Numbered from the stretch's first letter, positions 16,085 through 24,059 are shown. The stretch is DNA of 31,699 bases from an uncultured Bacillota bacterium (GCA_937916565.1 CALFSR010000140.1:1-31699), one strand, 5' to 3'. Made by a program: numbers and translations. Notes: generated from the letters alone by a model not told the origin.

Positions 16085-17170
16085 ATGAGGCGAAGCAAGC
16101 TCCCAGCCCTGCTCCTGCGCGCTGACGCTTCACCAACCATAGGGCTCGGTCACGCCATGCGCCTTCTGGCGCTGGCACAAGCCTATCTCGACGCCCGGGG
16201 CCTGGTCCATTGGGCCTTTGCCGAGTTGCCCGGGACGGTTCAGAATCGCCTTGCGGGCGAGGGCATCAGCTTGCACCGCATTGACGAACCGCCCGGCAGC
16301 CCGGGCGACGCCCGTGCGACCGGGGCTGTGGCGAGGGCTGTCGGCGCCGAGTGGCTGGCCGTCGACGGCTACCATTTCGACGCGGAGTACCAGCACGCGG
16401 CAAAAGGTTCGGGCGTGTCGCTGCTCGTCCTCGACGATCTAGGCGAGCAGCCCTTCTACCCCGCGGATATCGTGGTCAATCAGAACGTCCACGCCGAAAC
16501 CCTCAGCTACCAGGTACCCCCATCGACCAAGCTCCTGCTCGGTCCCCGCTACGCGCTGCTGCGCCGGGAGTTCCTGTCACTGCGAGAGACCCTTCGTCCC
16601 GTATCGGATCGCGTAGAGCACATCCTGGTTACCTTTGGCGGCAGCGATCCCGACAACTTGACCGGTTTGGCCCTCGGGGCGCTGGCCACCCTCCGCCTCG
16701 CGGAAACCACCATACACGTCGTGCTCGGCGGAGCAAACCCGCATCGAGAAGAACTTTCCCGTCTGGCCGCCCAGTTGCCAAGCCGCGTCAACCTGCTCTA
16801 CGACGTGCGTGACATGCCGCAGTTGATGGCCACCGCCGACCTCGCGCTCGCGGCGGCAGGCGTCACGGCATTGGAGCTGGCCTTGTGCGGGGTGCCCGCC
16901 GTACTGTGTGCCATCGCAACAAACCAGGAGGCGGCACTGCAGGCCATGGAGGAGCGGGGAACGGCCATCTCCATCGGCCCGGCGCACTGCACCTCGGCCG
17001 ATATCATCCGCACTGCGGTGTTGCGACTGCTGCATGATCCAGACATGCGGCGATCCTTGAGTGCTCGTAGCCTCGAGATGGTCGACGGCGGCGGCGTATG
17101 GCGCGTACTAGACGCTATGTTCCCTGCCGCAGGCTTTCCCGTCAAACAGGACTCCGCGAGGGACGAGTAG
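16085..17170 (+). CDS. pseG: PseG-like UDP-sugar hydrolase
   Basis: A 361-residue GT28-fold protein that removes UDP from UDP-2,4-diacetamido-2,4,6-trideoxy-altrose in pseudaminic acid synthesis; SpsG is the related Bacillus protein. The N-terminal signature RADASPTIGLGHAMR (12-26) contains the catalytic His (H23). Downstream are FGGSDPDN, the typical UDP-binding loop start, and AAAGVTALELALCGVPA in the nucleotide-binding half. Two in-frame ATGs are possible: 16055 (10 residues longer) and 16085, which has GGAG about nine bases upstream and gives the normal N-terminus. It lies about 60 bp after pseC and about 95 bp before pseI. Length is slightly above the family norm because of the C-terminal tail. 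Confidence 0.9.
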   Translation: MRRSKLPALLLRADASPTIGLGHAMRLLALAQAYLDARGLVHWAFAELPGTVQNRLAGEGISLHRIDEPPGSPGDARATGAVARAVGAEWLAVDGYHFDAEYQHAAKGSGVSLLVLDDLGEQPFYPADIVVNQNVHAETLSYQVPPSTKLLLGPRYALLRREFLSLRETLRPVSDRVEHILVTFGGSDPDNLTGLALGALATLRLAETTIHVVLGGANPHREELSRLAAQLPSRVNLLYDVRDMPQLMATADLALAAAGVTALELALCGVPAVLCAIATNQEAALQAMEERGTAISIGPAHCTSADIIRTAVLRLLHDPDMRRSLSARSLEMVDGGGVWRVLDAMFPAAGFPVKQDSARDE

Positions 17171-17267
17171 AAGACGGCGCGGTGCGGACCGACCGTACCG
17201 GCTGTCCTTCCTACCTTTGCGACTCTTCACGACGTCGTCGGATAGCTATCGCTTGGAGGTTGTTGTG

Positions 17268-18308
17268 ATGCAGATCGGCAACAGGCTGGTCGGACCTGGC
17301 CAGCCGGCCTTCATCATCGCCGAGATGTCCGCCAATCACGGCCATGACCTGGAACGGGCCGTGCAAATCGTCAAGGCTGCGAAGGAAGCGGGCGCCGACG
17401 CGATCAAACTGCAGACGTACACGCCTGACACCATTACGTTTCGATCCGACGCCGAGCCATTCCGGATCGGGGGAGGGACGCTATGGGACGGCCGCGCCCT
17501 GCACGAACTGTACGCCGATGCCTTTACCCCGTGGGAATGGCATTTCAAGCTCAAACAGGTCGCGGACGAACTGGGACTCCTGCTGTTCTCTACGCCCTTT
17601 GACTTCACCGCCGTGGACTTCCTCGAGTCCTTGGACGTCCCAGCGTACAAAATCGCGTCTGCCGAGCTTGTCGACATTCCCTTGCTGCGCCGGGTGGCCC
17701 GGACGGGGAAACCCTTAATTATTTCGACGGGTATGGCGACGCTGGCCGAAATTGATGAGGCGGTACGCACCGTGCGTGCGGCCGGTGCGACCCAAGTTGC
17801 GCTGCTCCGCACCAACAGCGCCTATCCAGCTCCGCCCGACGAGATGGACTTGCGGACCATTCCCCATCTGGCGGAGACTTTCGGAGTTCCAGTGGGCCTT
17901 TCGGATCACACCCTTGAACTCGCCGTTCCCGTCGCTGCCGTCGCCGTGGGCGCCGCTATCATTGAAAAGCATCTCACCCTGTCGAGGGATTTGGGCGGTC
18001 CTGACAGTGCCTTTTCGCTGGAACCGCACGAGTTCAAAGACATGGTACGGGCCGTGAGAACGGCAGAGAAGGCCCTCGGTGGCATCCGCTACGGACCAAC
18101 GGCTCACGAAAAGGCGGGGCTCCCGTTCCGCCGTTCTTTGTTCGTCGTTCAGGATATCAAGGCGGGCGAAGAGTTCACGCACGCCAACGTGCGCAGCATC
18201 CGTCCCGCCCACGGCCTGCACCCTCGTCACCTCGACGACGTTGTTGGGAGACGGGCGACGCAGGACCTCAAGGCGGGCACGCCGCTGGGTTGGGAACACG
18301 TGGGCTGA
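17268..18308 (+). CDS. pseI: Pseudaminic acid synthase / NeuB family
   Basis: A 346-residue PEP-dependent nonulosonic acid synthase that condenses PEP with the free 6-carbon amino sugar released by PseG. The TIM barrel begins FIIAEMSANHGHD and contains IKLQTYTPDTIT, LFSTPFDFTAVDFLE, YKIASAE, LIISTGMA, LLRTNSAYPAP, GLSDHTLEL and IIEKHLTLSRDLGGPDSAFSLEP. A C-terminal SAF (antifreeze-like) domain follows (RRSLFVVQDIKAGE..T..NVRSIRP). The QTYTPDTITF/PF region and the length resemble PseI rather than NeuB, but product stereochemistry cannot be settled by eye. The ATG at 17268 has GGAGG at 17255-17259. A GTG directly before it and a TTG at 17217 are in frame but less likely. Last gene of this plus-strand set. 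Confidence 0.92.
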   Translation: MQIGNRLVGPGQPAFIIAEMSANHGHDLERAVQIVKAAKEAGADAIKLQTYTPDTITFRSDAEPFRIGGGTLWDGRALHELYADAFTPWEWHFKLKQVADELGLLLFSTPFDFTAVDFLESLDVPAYKIASAELVDIPLLRRVARTGKPLIISTGMATLAEIDEAVRTVRAAGATQVALLRTNSAYPAPPDEMDLRTIPHLAETFGVPVGLSDHTLELAVPVAAVAVGAAIIEKHLTLSRDLGGPDSAFSLEPHEFKDMVRAVRTAEKALGGIRYGPTAHEKAGLPFRRSLFVVQDIKAGEEFTHANVRSIRPAHGLHPRHLDDVVGRRATQDLKAGTPLGWEHVG

Positions 18309-18332
18309 CCGGCAACCGAGCTGAGAGCCCGC

Positions 18333-19340
18333 TTACCTGACGGCGGCTACCAGGTCAAACTGGGCGCTGATCATCTCCTGCAGCTCAGCAACGGTCAACC
18401 ACCAGTCGTTCTTGTCGCTGCTGTAGCAAAAGCCGTCGGGCAGCGGCCGGCCTTCGGACCAGTTCTTAGCCCCCCACCAGTTGAAGGGCGGCTTGATGAC
18501 GTAAAAGTCTTCTACTTCCACGGCATGGCGGGCATCGTCCTCGGGGATCATCACCTCATGCAGCTTCTCTCCGGGACGGATCCCGACGATATCGTATTGG
18601 CAATCCGGAGCAATCGCTTGGGCGAGATCGAGGATGCGCATGCTGGGGATTTTGGGTACGAAGATCTCGCCCCCGTGCATCCGGGCGAGCATCCGCAACA
18701 CGAAGTTGACACCTTGCTGCAGCGTGATCCAGAACCGCGTCATCCGCGTGTCGGTAATCGGAATCCGGCCGGTTTCCCGGAGCCTGAGGAAGAGCGGTAC
18801 CACGCTGCCGCGGCTGCCCACGACGTTGCCGTAACGTACCACCGAGAAACGCGTTTGCGCCCGGGAAGCATACGCGTTGGCCGCGACAAACAGCTTGTCC
18901 GAGCACAGCTTCGTGGCGCCGTACAGATTCACGGGATTGGCGGCCTTGTCGGTGCTGAGCGCAATCACACGCTCGACGCCTCGCTCGATGGCAGCCGTAA
19001 TGACGTTCTGCGCGCCAAGGACGTTTGTCTTGATCGCTTCAAAGGGGTTGTACTCGCAGGCAGGCACCTGCTTCATGGCCGCAGCATGCACCACCACGTC
19101 GACGCCCGCAAAGGCCATCATCAAGCGGTCCAAGTCCCGCACGTCGCCGATGAAGAATCGCAGGCGCGGGTCCCGGAATTCCTGCTGCATTTCGAACTGC
19201 TTCAATTCGTCCCGGCTGAAAACTACCACGCGGCGCGGACGATGAGCGGTGAGGACGGTCCGGACGAACGTCTTGCCGAACGAGCCGGTTCCTCCGGTAA
19301 TGAGAATGTTCTTGCCGTCAAGGGAAAACGTATCCGCCAC
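18333..19340 (-). CDS. pseB: UDP-GlcNAc 4,6-dehydratase (inverting)
   Basis: A 335-residue extended SDR that carries out the first committed step of pseudaminic acid synthesis: dehydration of UDP-GlcNAc with C5 inversion. Seen: TGGTGSFG at 15-22 for NADP binding, FSRDELKQFEM near 41-51, HAAAMKQVPACEYNPFEA, a signature of PseB/FlaA1-type enzymes, the catalytic T130-D131-K132 and Y140/K144 in YGATK. It starts at GTG 19340 with GGGGAGG eight bases upstream and follows maf after 39 bp. It is convergent with pseI (24 bp between stops), so the Pse route is split over two facing operons. CapD-type retaining enzymes are an alternative, but the AMKQVPACE stretch favours PseB. Confidence 0.94.
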   Translation of the reverse strand: MADTFSLDGKNILITGGTGSFGKTFVRTVLTAHRPRRVVVFSRDELKQFEMQQEFRDPRLRFFIGDVRDLDRLMMAFAGVDVVVHAAAMKQVPACEYNPFEAIKTNVLGAQNVITAAIERGVERVIALSTDKAANPVNLYGATKLCSDKLFVAANAYASRAQTRFSVVRYGNVVGSRGSVVPLFLRLRETGRIPITDTRMTRFWITLQQGVNFVLRMLARMHGGEIFVPKIPSMRILDLAQAIAPDCQYDIVGIRPGEKLHEVMIPEDDARHAVEVEDFYVIKPPFNWWGAKNWSEGRPLPDGFCYSSDKNDWWLTVAELQEMISAQFDLVAAVR

Positions 19341-19379
19341 TGCCTGTTCCTCCCCGCCCGCGGTCGCTGGCGACGCGGC

Positions 19380-21311
19380 CTACACCCCTGATATCGGCTG
19401 ACTCGACGCGCCGCTTGATCGGGGGGCCTCTGCGTTCCGGATGAGGCGTCGCACGTCAGTTGCCGTCTGCTTTACGGATTCAAAGAGGAAGCCGTACTGG
19501 CGCGCCAGTTCCTGGCCCTTGTCGTGCAACGCCGCCGCTTCTTCCGTCCGTGCCTCGAGGAAAACGGCAAAGGCCTCCAGGGCGGGAGCAACCAACGGCT
19601 GGACGAAGACTTGGAACGCCTCCAGGCGGAAAAGTTCCTTCCGGACTCGTTCCAGACGGCTGAAGGCTTCGCGGTAGCGCTGGTCCGTCAAGCGCCGGGT
19701 CTTGCTCTCCAGCAGCAGCTTCTGGGCGTCCACGACCCCTGTCTGCGCCAGGCTGTCGGCGGTGCGAAGCTGCTTCACCAGGCCGCCCAGGACTTTGGCC
19801 AACGCGTCCTGCAGGTGCCTGGATTTGAGTTGGGAGCTTTCCCGCTGGTGGATCGCCAAGACTGTTTCATGCGGCGTGAACGCTTCTTGGCAGTATGCCT
19901 CGAGGGCCTCCTGAAGGAGCATGATCTTTGTCCCCGCGATTTTCGCGCCGCCCTCCGTGGCGTCGATCGTGGTCAGTCCCGCGGGGGCCACCCGGAGATG
20001 CTCCTCAAACCACACCTTCATGGCGTGCATGGACCTGCTCGTCCACACCTTGCCGCCGTCAACGGCTTCAACCTCGAGGTACTTGGTGCCGATCTCCTCG
20101 GGACGAATCTCAACGGCCCGGCTGCGCACCGTGCCGTCTGCATGGGTGCGGTCACCGCTGTAGGCAAGGTCCTGGCCCACCAGGATGATCGGGTTGAGGC
20201 CCATCTTGACCGCCAGATCCCACGCCACGTTGGCAACGGAAGGGCCGCTCGACAGCTCAGCCCGGGTCTCGCCCACCTGCTCGTAGAACCAGCTAACAAA
20301 CGGGAAGACATCCATCCCGGCAGAAAAACGCGGCCCGCTATACTCCGCCACGATGTGGGAATAGATGGTCGGAACGTAAACCAACGGCAGCCCCGGCGTT
20401 TTCAGGTTCTTGAAGTGACGGTAGTTCGCTTTCCCGGGGTCAAACGAGACCACCAGATCCGGCTCCAGCCCGTGTCGGAGCAACGGATTGACGGCAGACC
20501 CCGCGGCAATCATCACCGCACGCCCCTTGGCCAGGGGAAGCAGGTGAACGTTACGGTCCAGCGACGGTCCGGAGGCCACAATGATGGCAGGACGTCCCGA
20601 AAAGGCCTGGAAAAGAGCGCCGACATCCGGATCGCCCAACGCAGTCCACATGTTTAGGAAGAAGTTCTCAATCCAATTCGTCGAGAGCTTGCGATTCGTA
20701 GCAAGGTCCACTCGCCTGGCTCGCACAAGATCGAGCAGCTGCCGGTTGAAATCGGCACAAAAGCCGGGGGCATACCGAGCTGCGGCCGGCCAGACAACCA
20801 GGTGCGGGTGCTGGAGCAGCTGCTTTGCATGACGCTGGAACACTTCGCCGGCAGCGGCTTTGCCGTCCGTGGTCACGAGCACGTCCAACCGCGGGTGCGC
20901 CAGCCACCCTCGCTGGTCGCGCGCCGCCATGGACGCGGCAAGTATTTCGGGCTCGGGTTCCACGACCACCAGCGTCCGGCCAGGGCGAGCCTTGACCAGC
21001 TCCTCCAAATGGTAGCCGAGCCCCATCCCGATCACGACGACAAAGTCGGGCTCGTGCGCGCCGGCTTCCCTGGCCCACCGTTCCGCTTCGGCCAGAGGAT
21101 TGTACGCGCTGTGCACATACAAAAGCCCGCCCGGGCGCCTCACGGCGGCCGTCGGTGCGCCGTTCCGCGCCGCTGCGATCTCCACACCACCGGGAACCGT
21201 GCCGTGGTACCGCTCCAGCACGTGCACGAGACCTGGGAACCGACGCCGTACCAGGAGGAGATTATGCTCGAAAATGGCGGACATTCCGCCCGACACCAAC
21301 GTCTCGGTCAC
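19380..21311 (-). CDS. Maf-type motility-associated glycosyltransferase (DUF115)
   Basis: A 643-residue protein of the flagellin glycosyltransferase Maf family. The central MAF_flag10/DUF115 domain begins PAIIVASGPSLDRNV (241-255) and continues with AGSAVNPLLRHGLEPDLVVSFD and the GPSVANVAWDLAVKMG and LVGQDLAYSGDRTHADG blocks. An N-terminal domain (FVVVIGMGLGYHLEELV) and a C-terminal helical region flank it. Maf proteins transfer CMP-activated nonulosonic acids such as pseudaminic or legionaminic acid to Ser/Thr of flagellin in the cytoplasm before export. The GTG start overlaps the stop of the upstream 201-aa gene (GTGA), so the two are coupled. Flagellin lies just upstream and pseB downstream, fitting this role well. 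Confidence 0.92.
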   Translation of the reverse strand: MTETLVSGGMSAIFEHNLLLVRRRFPGLVHVLERYHGTVPGGVEIAAARNGAPTAAVRRPGGLLYVHSAYNPLAEAERWAREAGAHEPDFVVVIGMGLGYHLEELVKARPGRTLVVVEPEPEILAASMAARDQRGWLAHPRLDVLVTTDGKAAAGEVFQRHAKQLLQHPHLVVWPAAARYAPGFCADFNRQLLDLVRARRVDLATNRKLSTNWIENFFLNMWTALGDPDVGALFQAFSGRPAIIVASGPSLDRNVHLLPLAKGRAVMIAAGSAVNPLLRHGLEPDLVVSFDPGKANYRHFKNLKTPGLPLVYVPTIYSHIVAEYSGPRFSAGMDVFPFVSWFYEQVGETRAELSSGPSVANVAWDLAVKMGLNPIILVGQDLAYSGDRTHADGTVRSRAVEIRPEEIGTKYLEVEAVDGGKVWTSRSMHAMKVWFEEHLRVAPAGLTTIDATEGGAKIAGTKIMLLQEALEAYCQEAFTPHETVLAIHQRESSQLKSRHLQDALAKVLGGLVKQLRTADSLAQTGVVDAQKLLLESKTRRLTDQRYREAFSRLERVRKELFRLEAFQVFVQPLVAPALEAFAVFLEARTEEAAALHDKGQELARQYGFLFESVKQTATDVRRLIRNAEAPRSSGASSQPISGV

Positions 21312-21913
21312 GTTCCATTCCCCAGGTCCGCGGCCAGGCCAGCCAGAAGAACCTCGACAAAACCCAACCCCGCCTGCAGTTCCGGTGCCAGCTCATACTC
21401 CAAAACATCCGCAACCAGGGTCAAGTCCTGCCGCTCCAGGGACGACATGAGCTGTCCGAGCGCCCCCTGCAGCAAGTCCAGCCGTATCCTAACATCGTTG
21501 CCCGCCGGCGGGTGCAGCGCCTCAATCTGTCTCAAAAACTCGTCGTACCACTGCACGCCTTCAACAAGCTGGTGGATGGTTTGCAAGGCTTGCGCTTCCC
21601 GCCCCTGTTGAATGGCAGCCGCTGCACCGACGCAGCCCTCCATGAGACGGGGAAGGTATTCCTTGCAGCTAAGCGTGGTTTCCAAGAGAACGCGCCCCAA
21701 GGGCCGAGTCGAGACGCGCACCTCACTGCCGGCGGCGACAGGAATGGACGAGGATTCGTCCCAAGACTGCACCTCCGCCCCGTCGATGGCGACACGCTCG
21801 ATCACCCGCTGCCGACATTCCGGCAGGGCCGAGACATACTGCAATACGGCCCCCAGGGTCACGTCGCCATCGAACTGCACCGCCATCGACTTGCCGTCCA
21901 CGACCAGTACCAC
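21308..21913 (-). CDS. Unrecognised 201-aa protein between flagellin and maf
   Basis: I do not recognise a family. Residues 1-70 look beta-rich (VLVVDGKSMAVQFDGDVTLGAVL), somewhat like a small ubiquitin-like fold. From about 85 on the sequence is predicted helical, with WYDEFLRQIEAL and long leucine-spaced stretches, and no signal peptide or membrane segment. It starts at GTG 21913 with AAAAGGAGA about seven bases upstream and ends in a 4-bp overlap with maf, so its product is made together with the glycosyltransferase. A job as partner or chaperone of Maf or flagellin would fit the context, but nothing in the sequence shows it. Codon and base use look like the neighbours. Confidence 0.75.
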   Translation of the reverse strand: MVLVVDGKSMAVQFDGDVTLGAVLQYVSALPECRQRVIERVAIDGAEVQSWDESSSIPVAAGSEVRVSTRPLGRVLLETTLSCKEYLPRLMEGCVGAAAAIQQGREAQALQTIHQLVEGVQWYDEFLRQIEALHPPAGNDVRIRLDLLQGALGQLMSSLERQDLTLVADVLEYELAPELQAGLGFVEVLLAGLAADLGNGT

Positions 21914-22040
21914 TGTCAGGTCTCCTTTTGCCTATCGGCCTATGCCCGGGGTTTCGTCGCTGCCTGATTCGTCACTTGACCAAACGATTAACCCCGTCGC
22001 CGCAAGAATCCTTGCGGCCCCCGCCTGCGAGGAATCCGGA

Positions 22041-22076
22041 AAACGAAAAACGGGGGGCGCACCCTGCGCCCCCCGT
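22041..22076 (-). terminator. Rho-independent terminator after flagellin
   Basis: On the minus strand a perfect 12-bp GC-rich stem (ACGGGGGGCGCA, three-base loop, TGCGCCCCCCGT; 22076 to 22050) is followed by TTTTCGTTT. It begins 16 bp after the flagellin stop and separates flagellin from the 201-aa/maf/pseB genes. Confidence 0.92.
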
Positions 22077-22091
22077 CTCGACCTCAAGCGA

Positions 22092-22952
22092 TTAGCCCAG
22101 CAGCTGCAGGACCGACTGCGGAGCCAGGTTCGCCTGCGCCAGCATCGCCGTAGACGCCTGCTGCAGGATCTGGTACTTCGTGAAGGTCATCATTTCCTGG
22201 GCCATGTCGACGTCGCGGATCCGGGACTCGGCGGCCTGCAGGTTCTCCGCGGCGTTGTCCAGGTTCAGGATGGTGTGCTCAAGCCGGTTCTGCGTGGCGC
22301 CCAAGGCGGACCGCTGCTGCGACACCTGGTTGATGGCGTCGTCGATCGCCCGGATAGCGGTGTCGAACTCGGCACTGCCGCTCGCGAACTCGACCACGTT
22401 GATCTGGTCGATGGACAGTCCTCCCTTGGTGCCTAGGGAGGACGCCTTCATGGACTCGATGTTCAGCTCGAGCTTCTGATTGGCGTTGGCGCCGATCTGG
22501 AACACCAGCTTCTGCGTACCCGAAGCGGCAAACGAGCCATCGAGCAGCACCTTGCCGTTGAACTGGGTCCGCTCAGCGATGCCGTTGATCTCCTCGACGA
22601 GCGCGTTGATCTCGTCCTGAATCGCCTGCAGGTCTTCCTCCTGCTGGGTCCCGAGGTTGCCCGCCTGGACGACCAGCTCGCGGATGCGCTGCAGGATGGA
22701 GTGGGTCTCCGTCAGGGCGCCCTCAGCCGTCTGGATCAGCGAGATGGCGTCCTGGGCGTTCTTGGAGGCCATCTTCAGGCCCCGGATCTGGCCGCGCATC
22801 TTCTCCGAGATGGAGAGGCCGGCCGCGTCGTCACCGGCGCGGTTGATGCGGAAGCCCGAGGAGAGGCGCTCCATGGACTTGGAAGCATAGCCCTGGTTGA
22901 TCGTCAGCTGGCGATGGGCGTTCATCGCCATGATGTTGTTGGCAATGCGCAT
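22092..22952 (-). CDS. hag: Flagellin
   Basis: A 286-residue flagellin, the filament subunit exported by the flagellar type III apparatus. The N-terminal D0/D1 part is canonical (MRIANNIMAMNAHRQL, MERLSSGFRINRAGDDAAGLSISEKMR, AISLIQTAEGAL). The C-terminal part holds NRLEHTILNLDNAAENLQAAESRIRD in pieces and ends QANLAPQSVLQLLG. The centre, about residues 140-190, is short, as in Bacillus Hag, so no large D2/D3 domains are present. No cysteine occurs. Serines and threonines in the central part are candidate glycosylation sites for Maf. The ATG at 22952 has AAGGAGG at 22960-22966. Transcription is probably sigma-28 dependent and translation CsrA controlled (see promoter and leader). Confidence 0.97.
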   Translation of the reverse strand: MRIANNIMAMNAHRQLTINQGYASKSMERLSSGFRINRAGDDAAGLSISEKMRGQIRGLKMASKNAQDAISLIQTAEGALTETHSILQRIRELVVQAGNLGTQQEEDLQAIQDEINALVEEINGIAERTQFNGKVLLDGSFAASGTQKLVFQIGANANQKLELNIESMKASSLGTKGGLSIDQINVVEFASGSAEFDTAIRAIDDAINQVSQQRSALGATQNRLEHTILNLDNAAENLQAAESRIRDVDMAQEMMTFTKYQILQQASTAMLAQANLAPQSVLQLLG

Positions 22953-23099
22953 GTTGCATCCTCCTTGATGAACATGTTGGTGCGGTTTCGTTGACCGCTA
23001 GTTCCTGCCCGCTCGGCGGCTTGTGGCTAAGACCCCTCCACCTCCTTCCCCGCCGTGCCGGCCTCCGTGCCGGCGACAAGAGTCGGGCAGACGTTTCCA
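22953..23099 (-). promoter_or_regulatory. Flagellin mRNA leader with candidate CsrA sites
   Basis: About 147 nt separate the proposed start of transcription from the flagellin ATG. On the minus strand this leader carries a 6-bp hairpin GCCGGC / GCCGGC (23074-23069 and 23062-23057) whose six-base loop is ACGGAG, so an ANGGA motif sits in the loop, the preferred arrangement for CsrA. Two AAGGAGG sequences occur, one at 23047-23041 and one at 22966-22960, the latter being the ribosome binding site. In Bacillus subtilis CsrA represses hag by binding one site over the Shine-Dalgarno and one upstream. The sites here are read from sequence; binding is inferred. Confidence 0.6.
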
Positions 23100-23105
23100 C
23101 TTTCA

Positions 23106-23133
23106 TTTTCGACACGGGTGGTCCGTGACTTTA
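23106..23133 (-). promoter_or_regulatory. Sigma-28 (SigD)-like promoter for flagellin
   Basis: On the minus strand, TAAA (23133-23130), a 16-base spacer and GTCGAAAA (23113-23106). The sigma-28 consensus is TAAA-N15-GCCGATAA, so -35 is exact and -10 matches 6 of 8. Its position upstream of flagellin and the presence of flgM nearby support it. Confidence 0.6.
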
Positions 23134-23246
23134 ACAAAAGAATACTCCACCCGGCCGCTTGAGGCTAGAGACTTCTGTCACCGGACGTGCCGGCAAGTCA
23201 CGTTGTGCATCTCGGACGGCTATGACGTGACGGGGAGTTCTAAGAC

Positions 23247-23273
23247 TAAAGCCTGACGGAATACAGCCGAAGC
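23247..23273 (+). promoter_or_regulatory. Sigma-28-like promoter for the DUF6470 gene
   Basis: On the plus strand, TAAA (23247-23250), exactly 15 bases, then GCCGAAGC (23266-23273), matching the first five bases of the GCCGATAA -10. It ends 19 bp before the ATG at 23293, leaving only a short leader. Confidence 0.5.
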
Positions 23274-23292
23274 AGTAAGTGAGCACGGCCAT

Positions 23293-23745
23293 ATGAATGC
23301 GTCACTCGGCTCGAGGTGGGGACGGTTGCGGATCGCCCGACTTCAGGTTGCCATCCAACTTCCCGACCTGCGCCTGGAACTGCGCGCCCCCCGCGTCCAC
23401 ATCGACGACCGCGAGGCCCGCGCCGACATCGGCCTCCGGTCCATTGGCCAAATCGGGCGAGAACTGGCTTCTCGCGGCCACGGCGTGGCTCTCGCGGCCA
23501 TCGCACAAACGGCGCGCGAAGGCGATCGCCTGGCGAGGATCGAACTAGGCGGCAACCCCATCGCGGAGTTCGCACGGCAACGGGGCGTGCGGGATGCCCA
23601 GTTGAACATTGACTACGTGCCCAAGCACCGGGTTCGCGTCCACGCAGAGCCAGGCCAGGTATCGCTGCACGTCGTCCCTGGAAAGGTCCACATCTCCGGC
23701 TCGATCCACCTGGCGGCCGGCCGCTTCATCGATGTGAAAGTCTAA
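23293..23745 (+). CDS. DUF6470 (YviE-like) flagellar-locus protein
   Basis: A 150-residue protein that I match to Bacillus YviE/DUF6470. The N-terminal half has beta-type repeats (LQVAIQLPDLRLELRAP, VHIDDREARADIGL). The family core GVALAAIAQTAREGDRLARIE..GNPIAEFA follows near 69-98, and the C-terminus is again beta-rich (VHAEPGQVSLHVVPGKVHISG). Its function is not known; the family is found between flgL and fliW in Bacillus. Here it is inverted, placed between csrA and flagellin, and its stop overlaps the csrA stop by 4 bp (convergent). The ribosome binding site is weak. The ATG at 23293 is the best start; a TTG at residue 12 is possible. A sigma-28-like promoter lies just upstream. Confidence 0.82.
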   Translation: MNASLGSRWGRLRIARLQVAIQLPDLRLELRAPRVHIDDREARADIGLRSIGQIGRELASRGHGVALAAIAQTAREGDRLARIELGGNPIAEFARQRGVRDAQLNIDYVPKHRVRVHAEPGQVSLHVVPGKVHISGSIHLAAGRFIDVKV

Positions 23746-24059
23746 GACCGCTTCCCTCCCGGTCCTTCGTTGGGCGGCTCCGGCGGTTCCGCGAAGGAGG
23801 AAATGCCACGGGCCCGGTCGCGAGCGGACCTCGGTTGACGCAGCGCGCTCTCCAGTGCAGCGAGATCGGGGGCGTCCTTTAGCGCCGCCCGACGGTTCTC
23901 TTCCTGAATCTCCCGGTAGATCTCTTCCCTGTGTACCGGAATGTGGCGCGGAGCTTCGATACCCAGCTTGACCTGGTCGCCGCGCACGTCCACGATGGTG
24001 ATCTTGATGTCATCACCAATCATGATGCTTTCATCGCGCTTGCGGGTCAGCACCAACAT
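23742..24059 (-). CDS. csrA: Carbon storage regulator CsrA with C-terminal extension
   Basis: A 105-residue RNA-binding translational regulator. Residues 1-57 are canonical: MLVLTRKRDESIMIGDDI, VKLGIEAP and VHREEIYREIQ with the RNA-contacting R44. CsrA normally ends near 60-75 residues; here about 40 further residues (rich in Arg, Pro, Glu and Gly) follow with no recognisable fold. In Gram-positives CsrA represses flagellin translation and is antagonised by FliW, encoded directly upstream (32 bp). GGGAGGG precedes the ATG by nine bases. An ACGGA just before the start could be an autoregulatory site. The extension overlaps the end of the convergent DUF6470 gene by 4 bp. Confidence 0.95.
   Translation of the reverse strand: MLVLTRKRDESIMIGDDIKITIVDVRGDQVKLGIEAPRHIPVHREEIYREIQEENRRAALKDAPDLAALESALRQPRSARDRARGISSFAEPPEPPNEGPGGKRS

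Noticed and set aside
21932..21939. GCCGATAG on the minus strand before the 201-aa gene, a strong sigma-28 -10 match
   Set aside because: No TAAA lies 14-16 bases upstream, and the predicted start of transcription would fall inside the ribosome binding site.
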